From positions 29,070 through 93,069 of the forward strand of contig NZ_RSFE01000008.1 of assembly GCF_004025325.1 (NCBI RefSeq): 64,000 bases of DNA, in the 5' to 3' direction. Below the pieces are notes generated by a model that did not search any database, was not told the origin of the DNA, and was given only the letters and a program-made list of their open reading frames with translations. Made by a program: the position numbers and the translations under genes. Shown here one piece after another: positions 1 through 10,946 of the stretch. Position 1 is the stretch's first letter, and each line of letters begins with the position of its first letter. The DNA is from Pseudidiomarina gelatinasegens (GTDB lineage Bacteria; Pseudomonadota; Gammaproteobacteria; Enterobacterales; Alteromonadaceae).

Positions 1-399
1 TTTGGATTTGTAAAAGGTTCGGCGGAAAGTATTTACGAGCAGGGCTATAGCAGCGCATTTTTCCCGCATGGGCTGGGCCATTTTATTGGGCTTCAAGTTC
101 ATGATGTTGGCGGTTTCTTAGCCAATGACCGTGGTGACACGATTGCCCGTGACTCGCGCCATCCATTCTTGCGACTGCTGCGTGATGTTGAGGTGGGGCA
201 GGCGTTCACCATTGAACCGGGCTTATATGTTGTCGACCAGTTACTGGAAGCGCATCAAGGCAATAGTGATTTTAATTGGCAACGCATTGATGAGTTGCGC
301 CCATATGGTGGGGTGCGTATCGAAGATAGCATTGTGGTTGGTGAAAACGGCCGTAATGAAAATCTAACGCGTGACGCCTTTGCCGCTTTGGGAGTTTAA
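1..399 (+). CDS. pepQ: Xaa-Pro dipeptidase PepQ, C-terminal part
   Basis: This is the 3' end of a cytosolic metallopeptidase of family M24 that cleaves Xaa-Pro dipeptides. The frame is open from the first base, so the gene starts outside the window; 132 residues remain of a family length near 440. The visible part holds the M24 core: the PHGLGH segment carrying the metal-binding His, the IEPGLY segment with a metal-binding Glu, and the RIED segment with the last metal-binding Glu. Residues around FFPHGLGHFIGLQVHD match PepQ more closely than methionine aminopeptidase or PepP. It converges on anmK with only 4 bases between the stop codons. Confidence 0.9.
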   Translation, partial: FGFVKGSAESIYEQGYSSAFFPHGLGHFIGLQVHDVGGFLANDRGDTIARDSRHPFLRLLRDVEVGQAFTIEPGLYVVDQLLEAHQGNSDFNWQRIDELRPYGGVRIEDSIVVGENGRNENLTRDAFAALGV

Positions 400-403
400 T
401 TAC

Positions 404-1528
404 TCACGGCAAATAAAGACCACCAAGTACCGTAGGCCGGCTGGCGCCGGTTACTGCGGGTAAATTGCCAGGGGTACGCTGCATATAGCAGCGTGCCAGC
501 CAAGCAAACGCCATAGCTTCAACATGCTGCGGCGACACGCCAAGCACTGATGTGGCATGCCAGCCTCGATGTGGAAGTGCTGATTTCAAAGCGCTCATAA
601 GAATTGGGTTATAGGCACCGCCGCCAGCGACGAAAATAGTTTCGGGCGGCTCTGGAAGCCATTGTGATATAGCATCCGCAACTGTGTGCGCCGTTAGAGC
701 TACTAAGGTTGCTTGAATGTCTTCAGGTTGATAACTATCTAGGTTCTTCACGTGACTTCGCAACCACTCCAAGTTGAAGTCGTCGCGGCCTGTGCTTTTG
801 GGCGGCGGTCGGCTGAAGTAACTATCCGCAACTAACTTTTCAAGCACATCATCAAGCACGGCGCCTTTGGCTGCGAATGCACCGTGTCGATCAAATTCGT
901 CAGAATGTTCAGGGTGGCATGCTTTAAACCAGCGGTCCATTAAGGTATTCGCCGGGCCGGTATCAAAACCAGTCACTCCCGCGGGTGTGCCCGGAAGCCA
1001 TGTGATATTCGCAATGCCGCCGAGATTAAGAATAACCCGTGATTCATCAAAACTGCTAAAAATGGCTTGATGGAACGCTGGTACCAAAGGCGCTCCCTGT
1101 CCACCCAGGGCAATATCCTTACGCCGAAAGTCGGCGACAACCGGAATACCAGTTAACGCTGCAATGGTGTTTGGATCACCAAGTTGAAGGGTGTAATGGG
1201 GCTTTGCATCAGGCTGATGGCGTACTGTCTGCCCATGACTTCCAATCGCTTTAATCGCGTTGGGCGACACATTAATATGGCGCAGGAATTCAGTGACGCA
1301 CTGGGCGCTAAACATGCCAAACAATCGGTCAGCCGAACCCCAAAGATCGAGTTCGTCGGCTCCTGGCTGACACAATTGATGCAGTTGTTGTTGTAAATTA
1401 TCCGGAAGCGGAAAGTGTTGGTGGCTCAGTAATTCAGGCTGCTCACCATCAAACTCAACTAACACCACATCCAGCCCATCCATACTGGTGCCAGACATGA
1501 GGCCTAAGTAGAGTTCACGTTGCGACAT
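404..1528 (-). CDS. anmK: Anhydro-N-acetylmuramic acid kinase
   Basis: AnmK phosphorylates and opens 1,6-anhydro-MurNAc released during peptidoglycan turnover, giving MurNAc-6-phosphate in the cytosol. The 374-residue length is typical. Visible family motifs are the phosphate-binding GLMSGTSMDG at residues 9-18, GSHGQT at 96-101, the block from DFRRKD to GAPLVP at 133-150, NLGGIANIT at 168-176 and FDTGPANTLMD at 188-198, the order expected of the ASKHA-fold kinase. It overlaps the upstream mepM stop codon by one base (TGATG), so the two are probably translationally coupled. Together with amgK and murU further along, it makes this window rich in cell-wall recycling functions. Confidence 0.95.
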   Translation of the reverse strand: MSQRELYLGLMSGTSMDGLDVVLVEFDGEQPELLSHQHFPLPDNLQQQLHQLCQPGADELDLWGSADRLFGMFSAQCVTEFLRHINVSPNAIKAIGSHGQTVRHQPDAKPHYTLQLGDPNTIAALTGIPVVADFRRKDIALGGQGAPLVPAFHQAIFSSFDESRVILNLGGIANITWLPGTPAGVTGFDTGPANTLMDRWFKACHPEHSDEFDRHGAFAAKGAVLDDVLEKLVADSYFSRPPPKSTGRDDFNLEWLRSHVKNLDSYQPEDIQATLVALTAHTVADAISQWLPEPPETIFVAGGGAYNPILMSALKSALPHRGWHATSVLGVSPQHVEAMAFAWLARCYMQRTPGNLPAVTGASRPTVLGGLYLP

Positions 1529-2856
1529 CAGCGCATCGCCAAGTATAACCGTTTGCTGTCGTTCAGAACTGCGAGCCGCTGCTGGGCGGTCTCTTTGAAC
1601 ACCGGTAATTCCGCTGCAATCAATGATTCAGCTTGCGGGAACTTAACCGTGCGAGGGTTGCGATGCACACCATCAACAAGGAATTCATAGTGCAAGTGCG
1701 CGCCAGTGACACGACCGGTGGCACCAACTCGACCAATGAGTTCACCCTGCTTAACGCGCTGACCTTTTTTGACAAGCCGTTTACTCAGGTGCAGGTACTT
1801 GGTCACATAGCGTTCACCATGCTGGATGAAAACATAATGGCCATTCAAATTGTTGTAGGCACTTGCGATAACGCGGCCAGCACCCGACGACATAATAGGT
1901 GTTCCGGTTTTGGCTGCGTAATCAATACCGTTATGCGGGCGTACTTGGCCAGTCACCGGATGCAGTCGGCGCGGATTAAAGCTCGAACTGATATAAGTAA
2001 ACTTGACCGGCGAGCGCAAAAACGACTTACGCATCGCACGACCTTCAGCGTTGTAGAAGTCACCATTGTCATGCAGGAAAGCCTGGTAATGCTCGCCACG
2101 ATTAACAAATTCGGCGGCTAACACACGGCCGTACCCGACAAACTCGCCGTCCGCGTATTGCTTCTCAAACATAACACTGAATTCATCACCTTCGCGTAAA
2201 TCTAGCGCGAAATCGATGTCCCAGCCGAAAATATCAGCAATACTCATAATCTGACCTTCTGTCAGACCGGCATCAATACCGGCGTTCCAGAAACTTGATT
2301 GGATGCGTGCGTGAGCGGTTTCTGTGCGAACCTCAACACTCTTTGCTTCAATTTCGCTGACAAAACCTTGTTCTGTCTTGGTAATCACCAAGGTATCCGT
2401 TGGGTTTAGCTGATAAGCAATCTGGATAAGTTCGTCGTTTTCGTCACGTGCAATACGCAATGTATCACCAGGGTGAATCTTGCGCAGATACTTGTCGGCC
2501 TGGCTATCTTGAGTGACGCGATAAAGTTGTTGTGGAGAAAGACCCATTTTATCGAATATACGGGCTAACGAATCACCAGAACGCACTTCATAGCCACTCC
2601 AGCGTACGCTTGTTTCAGCATTATTGTTCGCAGCACCTTGCTGCGCTTCAACGCTAATCTCTAATTGGTAGCGTTGGCCTAGAATAAGTTCAGATTGCCC
2701 TAATTGTGGCTCACTGACATGACGAGATGCTGTTGCTGACTCAGATGGCAGCAACACAACCAGCAACGTTGCCGCACAGACGGAGCTGAGCAGCACTTGG
2801 TGACGCCGCGGTAACGCAGCGATAAATCTTGCCATATATTTTGGAATCGACTTCAT
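1528..2856 (-). CDS. mepM: Murein DD-endopeptidase, MepM/YebA type (M23)
   Basis: Membrane-anchored periplasmic peptidoglycan endopeptidase, probably cutting D-Ala-mDAP crosslinks as E. coli MepM does. The 442 residues nearly equal the 440 of MepM. A hydrophobic anchor lies at about residues 20-37, an OapA/LysM-like region at about 88-135 (GYEVRSGDSLARIFDKMGL), and the M23 lysostaphin-like domain at about 283-405. The zinc-site residues are visible: H308 and D312 in HNGID, and the HLH motif at 387-389. The gene is divergent from tyrS and sits directly ahead of anmK, an arrangement seen in many gammaproteobacteria. Substrate specificity is inferred from the family. Confidence 0.9.
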   Translation of the reverse strand: MKSIPKYMARFIAALPRRHQVLLSSVCAATLLVVLLPSESATASRHVSEPQLGQSELILGQRYQLEISVEAQQGAANNNAETSVRWSGYEVRSGDSLARIFDKMGLSPQQLYRVTQDSQADKYLRKIHPGDTLRIARDENDELIQIAYQLNPTDTLVITKTEQGFVSEIEAKSVEVRTETAHARIQSSFWNAGIDAGLTEGQIMSIADIFGWDIDFALDLREGDEFSVMFEKQYADGEFVGYGRVLAAEFVNRGEHYQAFLHDNGDFYNAEGRAMRKSFLRSPVKFTYISSSFNPRRLHPVTGQVRPHNGIDYAAKTGTPIMSSGAGRVIASAYNNLNGHYVFIQHGERYVTKYLHLSKRLVKKGQRVKQGELIGRVGATGRVTGAHLHYEFLVDGVHRNPRTVKFPQAESLIAAELPVFKETAQQRLAVLNDSKRLYLAMR

Positions 2857-2963
2857 AACCTTCCGACGTGTTAGCGCTCTTTAGTTGTTAGAGTATCGTT
2901 AGATCTGATTGCAGAATAATACGAAGTATGGCGATTTTCCAGTCAATTTACGTTTAATTACGC

Positions 2964-2992
2964 TTAAACCGGCTGGAGAAATAGCATACAAT
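2964..2992 (+). promoter_or_regulatory. Predicted sigma-70 promoter for tyrS
   Basis: A -10 box TACAAT (2987-2992) lies 17 bases after TTAAAC (2964-2969), a weak -35. It is about 45 bases upstream of the chosen tyrS start, inside the mepM/tyrS divergent region. Called by eye only. Confidence 0.45.
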
Positions 2993-3037
2993 GCGGGGTT
3001 CGTGGCCAAATTGAACGATATCAGGAGAAAGTCAACT

Positions 3038-4240
3038 ATGAAATTATCAGCTGCGGATGCGTTTGCAGAGATTGCGCGTGGTACCGAAGAAATTCTTTTA
3101 GCAGAAGAGCTTAAAGAAAAGCTTGCTAGTGGCAAGCCGCTGGTAATTAAAGCTGGTTTTGACCCTACCGCTCCTGATTTGCATCTTGGTCACACGGTTT
3201 TGATTAATAAAATGCGCGCTTTTCAAGATTTAGGCCATGAAATTGTTTTTTTGATTGGTGATTTCACCGGCATGATTGGTGATCCAACCGGCAAAAATGT
3301 AACACGTAAGCCGCTTTCCCGCGACGACGTATTGGCGAATGCTCAAACTTACAAAGAGCAGGTTTTTAAGATACTCGACCCAGCTAAGACTAAAATCCGG
3401 TTCAATTCGGAGTGGATGAACGACCTTGGTGCGGCGGGCATGATAAAGCTTGCAGCACGTCAAACAGTGGCGCGGATGCTTGAGCGGGACGACTTTAAGA
3501 AGCGTTATAGCACCGGACAACCGATAGCAATTCACGAATTTCTGTACCCACTCGTGCAAGGGTGGGACTCAGTAGCATTGAAGGCCGACGTTGAACTGGG
3601 CGGAACCGACCAGCGCTTTAACTTATTAATGGGCCGAGAACTGCAAAAAGATGAAGGCCAGAAGCCACAAACCGTGGTGATGATGCCGTTGCTTGAAGGC
3701 CTTGATGGCGTTCAGAAAATGTCTAAATCGTTAGGCAACTATATTGGGATTACTGAACCGGCCAACGAGATGTTCGGCAAAGTCATGTCGGTTTCTGACG
3801 ACTTAATGTGGCGTTACTATGAGCTATTAAGCTTCCGCCCATTGGATGAAGTAACAGCGTTCAAGCAGGCCGTGAAAGATGGCGCTAATCCACGTGATTA
3901 CAAAGTTCTGTTGGCTAAGGAAATTATTGCACGCTTTCATGATGCAGCCGCTGCCGATGCAGCTGAGCAAGACTTTATTCAACGGTTCAGTAAGAATGCT
4001 ATCCCGGACGATATGCCGGAACTAACGGTTGCCAGTGAAAACGGTGAGTTGGCTATTGGGAATCTGCTGCGTGAAGCTGAGCTCGTAGCATCCACTTCAG
4101 AAGCCTTGCGCATGATTAAGCAGGGCGCGGTTAAAGTAGATGGCGATAAGGTAACTGATACGAAAATGGTTGTTGTATCAGGATCAACAGCGGTTTATCA
4201 GGTGGGCAAACGCAAGTTCGCGCGCATTACTTTAAGCTAA
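3038..4240 (+). CDS. tyrS: Tyrosyl-tRNA synthetase, KMSKS-type
   Basis: Charges tRNA-Tyr. I place the start at 3038 because AGGAGA lies about 10 bases upstream and the resulting 400-residue product has the family length; the frame stays open upstream to 2909, but those codons look non-coding. Class I signatures are HLGH at residues 49-52 and KMSKS at 227-231, and the last 65 or so residues form an S4-like RNA-binding domain. The KMSKS sequence and the 400-residue length place it in the Pseudomonas/TyrZ-like branch; the E. coli TyrS branch (424 residues) has KFGKT instead. The stop codon overlaps that of convergent apaH. Confidence 0.95.
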   Translation: MKLSAADAFAEIARGTEEILLAEELKEKLASGKPLVIKAGFDPTAPDLHLGHTVLINKMRAFQDLGHEIVFLIGDFTGMIGDPTGKNVTRKPLSRDDVLANAQTYKEQVFKILDPAKTKIRFNSEWMNDLGAAGMIKLAARQTVARMLERDDFKKRYSTGQPIAIHEFLYPLVQGWDSVALKADVELGGTDQRFNLLMGRELQKDEGQKPQTVVMMPLLEGLDGVQKMSKSLGNYIGITEPANEMFGKVMSVSDDLMWRYYELLSFRPLDEVTAFKQAVKDGANPRDYKVLLAKEIIARFHDAAAADAAEQDFIQRFSKNAIPDDMPELTVASENGELAIGNLLREAELVASTSEALRMIKQGAVKVDGDKVTDTKMVVVSGSTAVYQVGKRKFARITLS

Positions 4241-5061
4241 ACACCTGGCGCTCTGATGCATTGGCCATTAGGCCATTGCATCAGCGTGAGGTGCTCACCC
4301 CAAACACATCCGGTATCAAGCGCAATCACATCATCACGTTGAGTATTTCCCATCAAAGCAGCCCAGTGACCAAACACAAGGGTTGTATCACTGACATCCC
4401 ACAACTCGAACCATGGCACCAGATGCTCAGGCACATTGGGGTCATTTGGCGCAGTTTTAACGGAAAAGTTTAAGTGCCCGCCGGTATCGCAAAAGCGCAT
4501 CCGTGTGAAGGCGTTGATTATAAATCGAATACGCTCATCACCCTGCAAATCATCAGTCCATTGGCTTGGCTCATTGCCATACATGCTTTGCAAAAATCCG
4601 GGTAACTGGTCATTTGTCCACGCAGTCTGCAGCGCTGTAGATACTTCATTGGCGTAATTTTCAGCTTGGTCGATGGTCCACCAGGGATAAATTCCGGCAT
4701 GGGTCATGACCAAGTTATCATTGCTGCGCAATAGCAGCGGTTGTTGAACTAACCAGCCTATCCAGTCACGCTTTTCTGCATCGGTTAAAGCGAGAATCGC
4801 ACCTAACTTATCTTTTGGATCAGCCTCGCGTACGCCGCACAAAACAGCCAGTAAGTTTAAGTCGTGATTGCCAAGTACGATGTGGGCTGAGGCCCCAAGT
4901 TCACGAACTATCTCTAAACTTCGTAGTGAAGCAGGTCCGCGGCCAACTAAATCACCAACACACCAGAGTTCGTCAAATTTCGGGTTGAAACTTGCCTGTT
5001 CAAGAACTTTTGAGACCTGCTCTGCACAGCCTTGAATATCACCAACCAGATAACGCGCCAT
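4237..5061 (-). CDS. apaH: Diadenosine tetraphosphatase (symmetrical)
   Basis: ApaH hydrolyses Ap4A to two ADP and can also remove Np4 caps from RNA. The 274 residues carry the calcineurin-like phosphoesterase signatures GDIQGC near the N-terminus, GDLVGRGP around residue 36, [10 protein letters not shown] around residue 63 and THAGIYP around residue 122, followed by the ApaH-typical NAFTRMRFC and ALDTGC segments. It is the last gene of the lptD-surA-pdxA-rsmA-apaG-apaH operon, 14 bases after apaG, the same order as in E. coli. The first metal-binding motif has Q where E. coli ApaH has H, a substitution I recall as common in pseudomonad ApaH. Confidence 0.95.
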   Translation of the reverse strand: MARYLVGDIQGCAEQVSKVLEQASFNPKFDELWCVGDLVGRGPASLRSLEIVRELGASAHIVLGNHDLNLLAVLCGVREADPKDKLGAILALTDAEKRDWIGWLVQQPLLLRSNDNLVMTHAGIYPWWTIDQAENYANEVSTALQTAWTNDQLPGFLQSMYGNEPSQWTDDLQGDERIRFIINAFTRMRFCDTGGHLNFSVKTAPNDPNVPEHLVPWFELWDVSDTTLVFGHWAALMGNTQRDDVIALDTGCVWGEHLTLMQWPNGQCIRAPGV

Positions 5062-5075
5062 AATAAATGGCCTGT

Positions 5076-5444
5076 TTAGTGAATTATGTTTGGAATGGCG
5101 AGGCGAAACGACGGTATCTCGACATCAAACCGGTCACCCGTAGTATCTACCATGGTGTAGAAGCCTTCCATAGTTCCTATCGGCGTGGCGATTACTGTGC
5201 CGCTGGTGTAGCTATAACTTTCGCCAGGCGCTATATGCGGTTGTTCGCCAACCACACCATCGCCAGCGACCCGTGTGATTTTATGATCGGCATCGGTTAT
5301 TTTCCAAGCCCGCTTGAGTAACTGAACCGAAACATCCGACTGATTTGTAATGGTAATTGAATAGGCAAAAGCATACTCGCCGACGGTCTCATCGGAATGG
5401 GATGCAATGAAATGAGTTTTAACCTCAATATCGATATTACGCAT
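5076..5444 (-). CDS. apaG: ApaG protein (DUF525)
   Basis: Small cytosolic protein with an immunoglobulin-like beta fold (ApaG/DUF525); its function is not settled, though it travels with apaH and rsmA across proteobacteria. The 122 residues include the conserved [22 protein letters not shown]-like (here [14 protein letters not shown]) and GTMEGFY segments. I prefer the ATG at 5444, which has AAGG five bases upstream; a GTG at 5450 in the same frame would add two residues. Either start overlaps the end of rsmA, so translation is probably coupled. Confidence 0.9.
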   Translation of the reverse strand: MRNIDIEVKTHFIASHSDETVGEYAFAYSITITNQSDVSVQLLKRAWKITDADHKITRVAGDGVVGEQPHIAPGESYSYTSGTVIATPIGTMEGFYTMVDTTGDRFDVEIPSFRLAIPNIIH

Positions 5445-6246
5445 GGTCACCTTGCTGTTCGCTGTACCAGTCTGCTAAGCGGCAATAATCCGCTACTGAC
5501 AATGTTTCTGGACGGGCATTAGGATCAATGCCAAGAGCCTCGAGCTGATCGTCGTTCATTATTTGCTTGAGGTTGTTACGTATGGTTTTACGACGTTGGT
5601 TAAATGCAATCAAGCAGATTTTATGCAGTGCTACCCGATCTTTTACCGGGTACGGCGACTCTTTATAAGGTATCAGTCGCACAACGGCAGATTCAACCTT
5701 TGGCGGCGGCGTGAAGGCGCCTGGCGGAACCATGAGAACTAATTCAACCTGACACGCTTGCTGTATAGAGACACTAATGCGCCCGTAAGTTTTACTGTTG
5801 GGCTCGGCCGCTAAGCGTTCAACGACTTCTTTTTGCAACATAAAGTGCATGTCTTGAATGACTTCAAGGTGCTCAAGCAAATGAAAAATTAACGGAGTTG
5901 AGATGTTGTAAGGCAAATTACCAAACACCCGTATCGGCTTTTCTACCGCAAATTGGCGGAAGTCGGTTTTTAATGCGTCACCGCGAAATACTGTTAATTT
6001 GCTTTGTAGAAACGGGTGCCGTTCTAACCGCTCCGCAAGATCGCGATCAAGCTCAACAACCGTTAGTTTTCCGGCACGCTCAACAACTGGCTCAGTCAGA
6101 GCAGCTAAGCCGGGACCTATCTCGACCAGATTCTCTTCGGGTTGTGGATTTATAGCATCGACAATATCGTTGATTACGAACTGATCATGAAGAAAGTTTT
6201 GTCCAAAACGTTTGCGAGCGCGATGGCCCAAATGTGTTTTTGTCAT
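5437..6246 (-). CDS. rsmA: 16S rRNA dimethyladenosine transferase
   Basis: RsmA (KsgA) dimethylates two adjacent adenosines in helix 45 of 16S rRNA late in 30S assembly. The 269 residues show the N-terminal [12 protein letters not shown] segment, the SAM-binding [12 protein letters not shown], and the catalytic GNLPYNIS motif, with the C-terminal helical RNA-binding domain. The start ATG overlaps the pdxA stop by four bases (ATGA), and the 3' end overlaps apaG. Confidence 0.96.
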   Translation of the reverse strand: MTKTHLGHRARKRFGQNFLHDQFVINDIVDAINPQPEENLVEIGPGLAALTEPVVERAGKLTVVELDRDLAERLERHPFLQSKLTVFRGDALKTDFRQFAVEKPIRVFGNLPYNISTPLIFHLLEHLEVIQDMHFMLQKEVVERLAAEPNSKTYGRISVSIQQACQVELVLMVPPGAFTPPPKVESAVVRLIPYKESPYPVKDRVALHKICLIAFNQRRKTIRNNLKQIMNDDQLEALGIDPNARPETLSVADYCRLADWYSEQQGDHA

Positions 6247-7223
6247 CGATTTACCATGTCGATTGCAGTACGTAAAGCGAGCAACGCACTGCTGTCATCT
6301 ATGTTATGAGTGCCGGCGCGATCGAGAGCGGTGCCATGATCGACCGAAGTACGAATAAAGGGCAGACCCAAGGTGATATTAATTGCGTTGCCGAATCCTT
6401 TGTATTTTAACACAGGCAGGCCTTGGTCGTGATACATCGCAACGATAACATCGGCATTGGCTAAATAATGAGGTTGAAATATGGTGTCTGCCGGATAGGG
6501 GCCGGAAACTTGCAGGCCCTTATTTCTTAAATTCTCAAGTGCTGGGCTAATGTGTTCAATTTCTTCTAGCCCAAGATGTCCCTGTTCGCCCGCATGTGGA
6601 TTAAGCCCGCAAACAAAAATGCGCGGTTGCTCAATGCCCCACTTAGCATTCATATCGTGCGCAATAATTTCGAGGGTTTCTTCTACGCGCTCACGCGTGA
6701 TTGCCGCAGGTACTTGGCTTAACGGTAGGTGAGTGGTCACTAAGGCGACACGTAAACCTTCTGTGGCAAGCATCATCACAACACGCGGCGTATTACTTAA
6801 TTCGGCAAAGAATTCTGTATGCCCGCTAAATGAAATACCGGCTTGATTAATAATGCCTTTATGTACCGGGCCTGTAACCAATGCATCGAATTCACCATGC
6901 ATGCAGCCCTCACCGGCACGTTTGAGCGTGGCGATTACGTAGCTGGAGTTGGCATCATCGAGTTGTTGTGGAATAGCTGGCTTTGCCAAGGGCACGGAGC
7001 AAACAGTCAACGAACCCGCAGTGTGTCTGCGGGCTGGATTCTGTTGACTGTAGGGAATAATGTGCAGCGGTAAACCAAGTAATTCGGCGCGCTGCTGAAG
7101 TAACTCAGGATCAGCAACAACAACTAACTCAACCGGCCAATCCTGTTGCGCGAGATGCACCGCAAGGTCAGGGCCAATACCAGCTGGCTCACCCGGTGTA
7201 AATGCAATTCGCACTGCAGTCAT
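6243..7223 (-). CDS. pdxA: 4-hydroxythreonine-4-phosphate dehydrogenase
   Basis: PdxA oxidises 4-phosphohydroxy-L-threonine in the DXP-dependent pyridoxal-phosphate pathway. The 326 residues are full length. Metal- and substrate-binding segments are visible: [14 protein letters not shown] and FSGHTEF in the N-terminal half, [13 protein letters not shown], and [11 protein letters not shown]. It starts five bases after surA ends and overlaps rsmA, within the conserved envelope/RNA-modification operon. Confidence 0.96.
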   Translation of the reverse strand: MTAVRIAFTPGEPAGIGPDLAVHLAQQDWPVELVVVADPELLQQRAELLGLPLHIIPYSQQNPARRHTAGSLTVCSVPLAKPAIPQQLDDANSSYVIATLKRAGEGCMHGEFDALVTGPVHKGIINQAGISFSGHTEFFAELSNTPRVVMMLATEGLRVALVTTHLPLSQVPAAITRERVEETLEIIAHDMNAKWGIEQPRIFVCGLNPHAGEQGHLGLEEIEHISPALENLRNKGLQVSGPYPADTIFQPHYLANADVIVAMYHDQGLPVLKYKGFGNAINITLGLPFIRTSVDHGTALDRAGTHNIDDSSALLALRTAIDMVNR

Positions 7224-7228
7224 AGTTA

Positions 7229-8515
7229 TTACTCAATCAGCGTTTCGATATAGGCTTGGTCGCGCATTTCTTGCTGCCAGTTCTCTAACTCTTCTTGATA
7301 CTTGCGGCTAAACAGAAGTTGGTATGCACGATTCTCTTTGCTGCGTTTGGTTGCATCAAGCTTGCGACGTTCGAGCACTTCAAGAATGTGCCAGCCGAAT
7401 TGAGTTTGGAAGGGCTCGGTAATTTCACCAATGGGTGAACGCTCAACTTTACGCTTAAACTCTTCTGCATATGCGCTCGGTTCAGACCAACCTAAGTCGC
7501 CGCCATTGGCTGCTGAACCTGGGTCTGCTGAATGCTCGCGCGCGGCATCTTCAAAGCTTAATTCACCGGCCATAATTTCTGCACGTAGCTCGGCGAGCTT
7601 TTCTTGTGCACGTCGTTCCGACAATATAATCGATGGTTTAATAAGAATATGACGTGCTTTTACTTCGTCAATTTCTACTTGTTCTATACCACGTACATCA
7701 GAGACTTGCAGAATATGGAAGCCAACGCCGCTGCGCAGTGGGCCAACCAATTCACCTTTTGACTTGTTACGTACCGCATCAGCAAATAGGGTCGGCATTG
7801 CATTAATGTTCATCCAACCCAAGTCACCGCCCTCTAGGGCGCGTGGGCCGGACGATGATGTGATAGCCGCTTGCGAAAAGTCGGCACCTTCAGCTAAACG
7901 CTCGATAAGTTGCTCAGCGCGCGCTCGGGTTGCTTGCACTTCATCGGCAGAAGCACCATCACGGAAGCCAAGAAGAATATGGCCTAAGCGATATTCAACT
8001 TCTTGCTCTGTGGCCTGGTTCATCGCGTTTACCAGGTTTTGAATTTCTTGTGGTGAGACAGCAACGCGACGACGCACAGCGGCTCGCTGAACTTCACCAA
8101 TGATCATTTCCTTACGAACTGATTCGCGAAAGTTTTCCCAGTTAACACCTGAGGCTTCGTTTTGTGCGCGCAGTTCGTCGACAGTGATACCTTGGTCCTG
8201 TGCAATTGACACTAACGTCTGTTGCAGTTGGGCATCAGAGATGGTTATACCCATGCGCTCGGCCATCTGCATTTGTAATTCCGACAGTACCAACCGATCC
8301 ATTGCTTGAATGCGTAATACTTTGTCAGAAGGCAAGGCAGTATCGCTTTGTGCTGAATTACGTTTCACTTGTTGAACAAGTTGCTCAACTTCACTTTCTA
8401 AAACAACACCTTCGTTAACAACCACTGCGATGCGGTCGAGCACCTGTTGGCTCCATGCTGTAACACTTAGCGAGAGCAATGCGGTTGCCGCGAGAACTTT
8501 TACAATTTTACCCAT
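7229..8515 (-). CDS. surA: Periplasmic chaperone and peptidyl-prolyl isomerase SurA
   Basis: SurA escorts unfolded outer-membrane proteins, including LptD encoded just upstream, to the BAM complex. The 428 residues begin with a Sec signal peptide ending near residue 22 (hydrophobic core [10 protein letters not shown], then AWSQQ), followed by the SurA N-terminal chaperone region and two parvulin domains at about 173-275 and 284-382. The parvulin motifs ([16 protein letters not shown]; then HILIKPS, GGDLGWS) are both intact. It lies 9 bases after lptD. Confidence 0.96.
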   Translation of the reverse strand: MGKIVKVLAATALLSLSVTAWSQQVLDRIAVVVNEGVVLESEVEQLVQQVKRNSAQSDTALPSDKVLRIQAMDRLVLSELQMQMAERMGITISDAQLQQTLVSIAQDQGITVDELRAQNEASGVNWENFRESVRKEMIIGEVQRAAVRRRVAVSPQEIQNLVNAMNQATEQEVEYRLGHILLGFRDGASADEVQATRARAEQLIERLAEGADFSQAAITSSSGPRALEGGDLGWMNINAMPTLFADAVRNKSKGELVGPLRSGVGFHILQVSDVRGIEQVEIDEVKARHILIKPSIILSERRAQEKLAELRAEIMAGELSFEDAAREHSADPGSAANGGDLGWSEPSAYAEEFKRKVERSPIGEITEPFQTQFGWHILEVLERRKLDATKRSKENRAYQLLFSRKYQEELENWQQEMRDQAYIETLIE

Positions 8516-8524
8516 GAATACTAC

Positions 8525-10801
8525 CTAGTTGCTTAAATGGAATGGGTGACGGTAGCCAAACAAGCTCTGCTCTAGTAGATCAAGCAAGCTGCGGTTATCG
8601 CTTCCCAAGCCTTTTATTATAAATTGAATGCTTACACCGTTGTCGAACTCTGGAGCGCCGACTTGTGGCAGTCCAGTATTAAATTCTAAATTGCGATTAA
8701 TGCGTCGATACCCACTAATTCGCATTGCCCAACAACAATCACTGTACTGTAACGCAATGAGCGCGTCGTTGGTACGACTGTTTGCAAGGTCGTAATACCA
8801 ATTTGACGCCATTTGCCAGCGCGGGCTGAGTTCTACGACACCGATCATGCCAACTTGTTCCACATCTTCTTCAAGTAAGTTGGTAACCGTTCGGTGACTG
8901 AATTGAATCAAATTAAATTCGTCTTTTCGGTATTCAATCGTCGTTTGGCTCTTACGGGTGCGATGTAGCTCCAAGTTATATTGAATTGAGCTATTGAAGT
9001 ACATGTTGTTGTTGATGCGAAAACGCGTTTCCAGAGCTAAATCAGAGCGACTGGCGAGGTTTTCGTCTGCGGATTCTAGCAATTGTGTTTGGCTATTCTC
9101 AAAATAATAAATCTGGCCAAAGCTGACGCGGGCAAGTTCGCGTGCTTGATTATCGAACAAGCTTGTTGATACCCCAACCGTTGCCTGATTGGCGTCGGCA
9201 ATTCGGTCTAAACCGGAAAAACGCCGGGCACGAAATAAGCCTTGGTAATCGTCCTGCATCAACGTTGAGTCGTAGATGCCAATGCCTGACTGATCACGGT
9301 AGGGGGTATACAAGTATTGAATCTGCGGTTGCAAAGTATGCAGGTAGGCTTCATCACCAATTTCCACCGAGCGCTCTAAATTAACACGGCCACGCCAGCG
9401 GAACGTTGGCAAGCTCCGAGTTGGATTCGCGGTTAAACCGGTAGCTAAATTTTGCTCTTGATCGTAGTAAGTGTAGGCATAACTGAGCTCTGCCAACCAA
9501 TCAAAGCCGGGGTGCTCAAGGTGGTAGCGTAACTGTGGCTCTAAATGCACACGCGTGGCCGTGTCGGTGCTGTCATCCTGATTACGAAAATGCGAGAGCT
9601 CACTAAATAAGGTGAAATCTAAATCGAGCGGTGAGCTATGGCTATAGTGACTGGTTATTTGCGGCATGGTTCGATAAGGCGAACGGTAATTGCCGAGCAG
9701 TTCAAAGTCTTCCGCACGCAAAGTAACTTGCCAGTCATCGGTTAAATAATCGAGCTGCGCATGCCGATACAACTGCGCATCGGCACGCCCCGCAAAATCA
9801 CTGCCCAAATCATTCAGATAGTCATCGTCACTAATAAAGGTGCCGTTAATGTAACCGCGCCAATGGTCGCCCCAAATGTGTGATTGTTCAATACGCCATA
9901 AGTAGCGTGCACTGTTATCAACTGTGCTGTCATCGTTTTCCAAATAAGCGAGATTGTATTGGCCTTCGCTGGTTTCACTTAAGAAACGAAACTCGCCTTG
10001 CATCTGTAGGCCACGTTCGGCCATGTATCGTGGCGCAATAGTTGCATCCATATTAGGTGCGATGTTGATGTAATAAGGTGCTTCAACCTCGAACCCGTTC
10101 TTCTGTGATGAACGGAACGTTGGGAACAAAAATCCAGATTTTCGCGCGTCAGTCACAGGAAAATTGATATATGGAATATAAAGAACCGGCAGCCCAAACA
10201 GTTCAAACTTGGCATGCCAAGCTTCACCCCATTCTTCGTCTTCACTTAAAGAAATCTCTTGCGCGCTCATCTGCCATGCAGGGTTGTCACCCGGGCATGT
10301 GGTAAATGTTGAACCCTCTAGAATGACGCGTTGGGGTGACAACGACAACACATCGGCTTTGCCATGCGCGCCAGTTGCTGTGAGTTGATACCGAGCGCCG
10401 CTCAAAAAGGCACGATTTTCACCTGAGTTTAAGCGGAAATTCTCAGACGCGACCTGCACATACCCATTAGTGAAACGTGTTGCACCGCTGGCGTTAATAT
10501 TTCCGGTTTGCTGGTTTATCTGTGCTTGTTGGGTACGCAGTTGCTGCGCATCAAGCTGCACTTCAACATTGCCGTAAAAAGATGCAACCTGTGTGGTTGA
10601 GTCGATATCTGCGCGGTTAGCTCGCACGCCAATGGCGCCAGTGGGTAGGCCCGTGATTGGGTGGGTTGGGGCATCAAATAACGGAGCAGGAAGCGGGCAT
10701 ACTTCGGACAGTTGCGCGTTCGCTGGTTGCTGCGCATGAACAGAATAGCTGCTGATCGCAAGTGCTACCGTCCATAACGAGGTCCGAAAATTTTTATGCA
10801 T
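8525..10801 (-). CDS. lptD: LPS-assembly outer-membrane protein LptD
   Basis: LptD, with the lipoprotein LptE, inserts lipopolysaccharide into the outer leaflet. The 758 residues start with a signal peptide cleaved after VHA (about residue 23), then a periplasmic OstA/LptA-like beta-jellyroll domain, then the large C-terminal barrel. The four cysteines needed for the native disulfides are present: C35, C169 and the adjacent pair C689-C690 (SDCCW). It heads the operon with surA and is divergent from amgK across 145 bases, in which I see no convincing promoter. Confidence 0.95.
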   Translation of the reverse strand: MHKNFRTSLWTVALAISSYSVHAQQPANAQLSEVCPLPAPLFDAPTHPITGLPTGAIGVRANRADIDSTTQVASFYGNVEVQLDAQQLRTQQAQINQQTGNINASGATRFTNGYVQVASENFRLNSGENRAFLSGARYQLTATGAHGKADVLSLSPQRVILEGSTFTTCPGDNPAWQMSAQEISLSEDEEWGEAWHAKFELFGLPVLYIPYINFPVTDARKSGFLFPTFRSSQKNGFEVEAPYYINIAPNMDATIAPRYMAERGLQMQGEFRFLSETSEGQYNLAYLENDDSTVDNSARYLWRIEQSHIWGDHWRGYINGTFISDDDYLNDLGSDFAGRADAQLYRHAQLDYLTDDWQVTLRAEDFELLGNYRSPYRTMPQITSHYSHSSPLDLDFTLFSELSHFRNQDDSTDTATRVHLEPQLRYHLEHPGFDWLAELSYAYTYYDQEQNLATGLTANPTRSLPTFRWRGRVNLERSVEIGDEAYLHTLQPQIQYLYTPYRDQSGIGIYDSTLMQDDYQGLFRARRFSGLDRIADANQATVGVSTSLFDNQARELARVSFGQIYYFENSQTQLLESADENLASRSDLALETRFRINNNMYFNSSIQYNLELHRTRKSQTTIEYRKDEFNLIQFSHRTVTNLLEEDVEQVGMIGVVELSPRWQMASNWYYDLANSRTNDALIALQYSDCCWAMRISGYRRINRNLEFNTGLPQVGAPEFDNGVSIQFIIKGLGSDNRSLLDLLEQSLFGYRHPFHLSN

Positions 10802-10946
10802 GTAGCCAAATACCCAAGTTTTCCTTCACAATGTGCAGGCTATGATAAAGCAATTTTTATTCTGCTGCCATTTGCTACACTGGGTTTTTCACTTATCTGT
10901 CAGCGGCAGCATGATTTGATGAATAAATAATCGCCACGAGGGCCAT

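Noticed and set aside
1633..2121. A 162-codon plus-strand frame antisense to mepM
   Set aside because: It mirrors a well-supported M23 endopeptidase in the other strand, has no ribosome-binding site and no recognisable domain.
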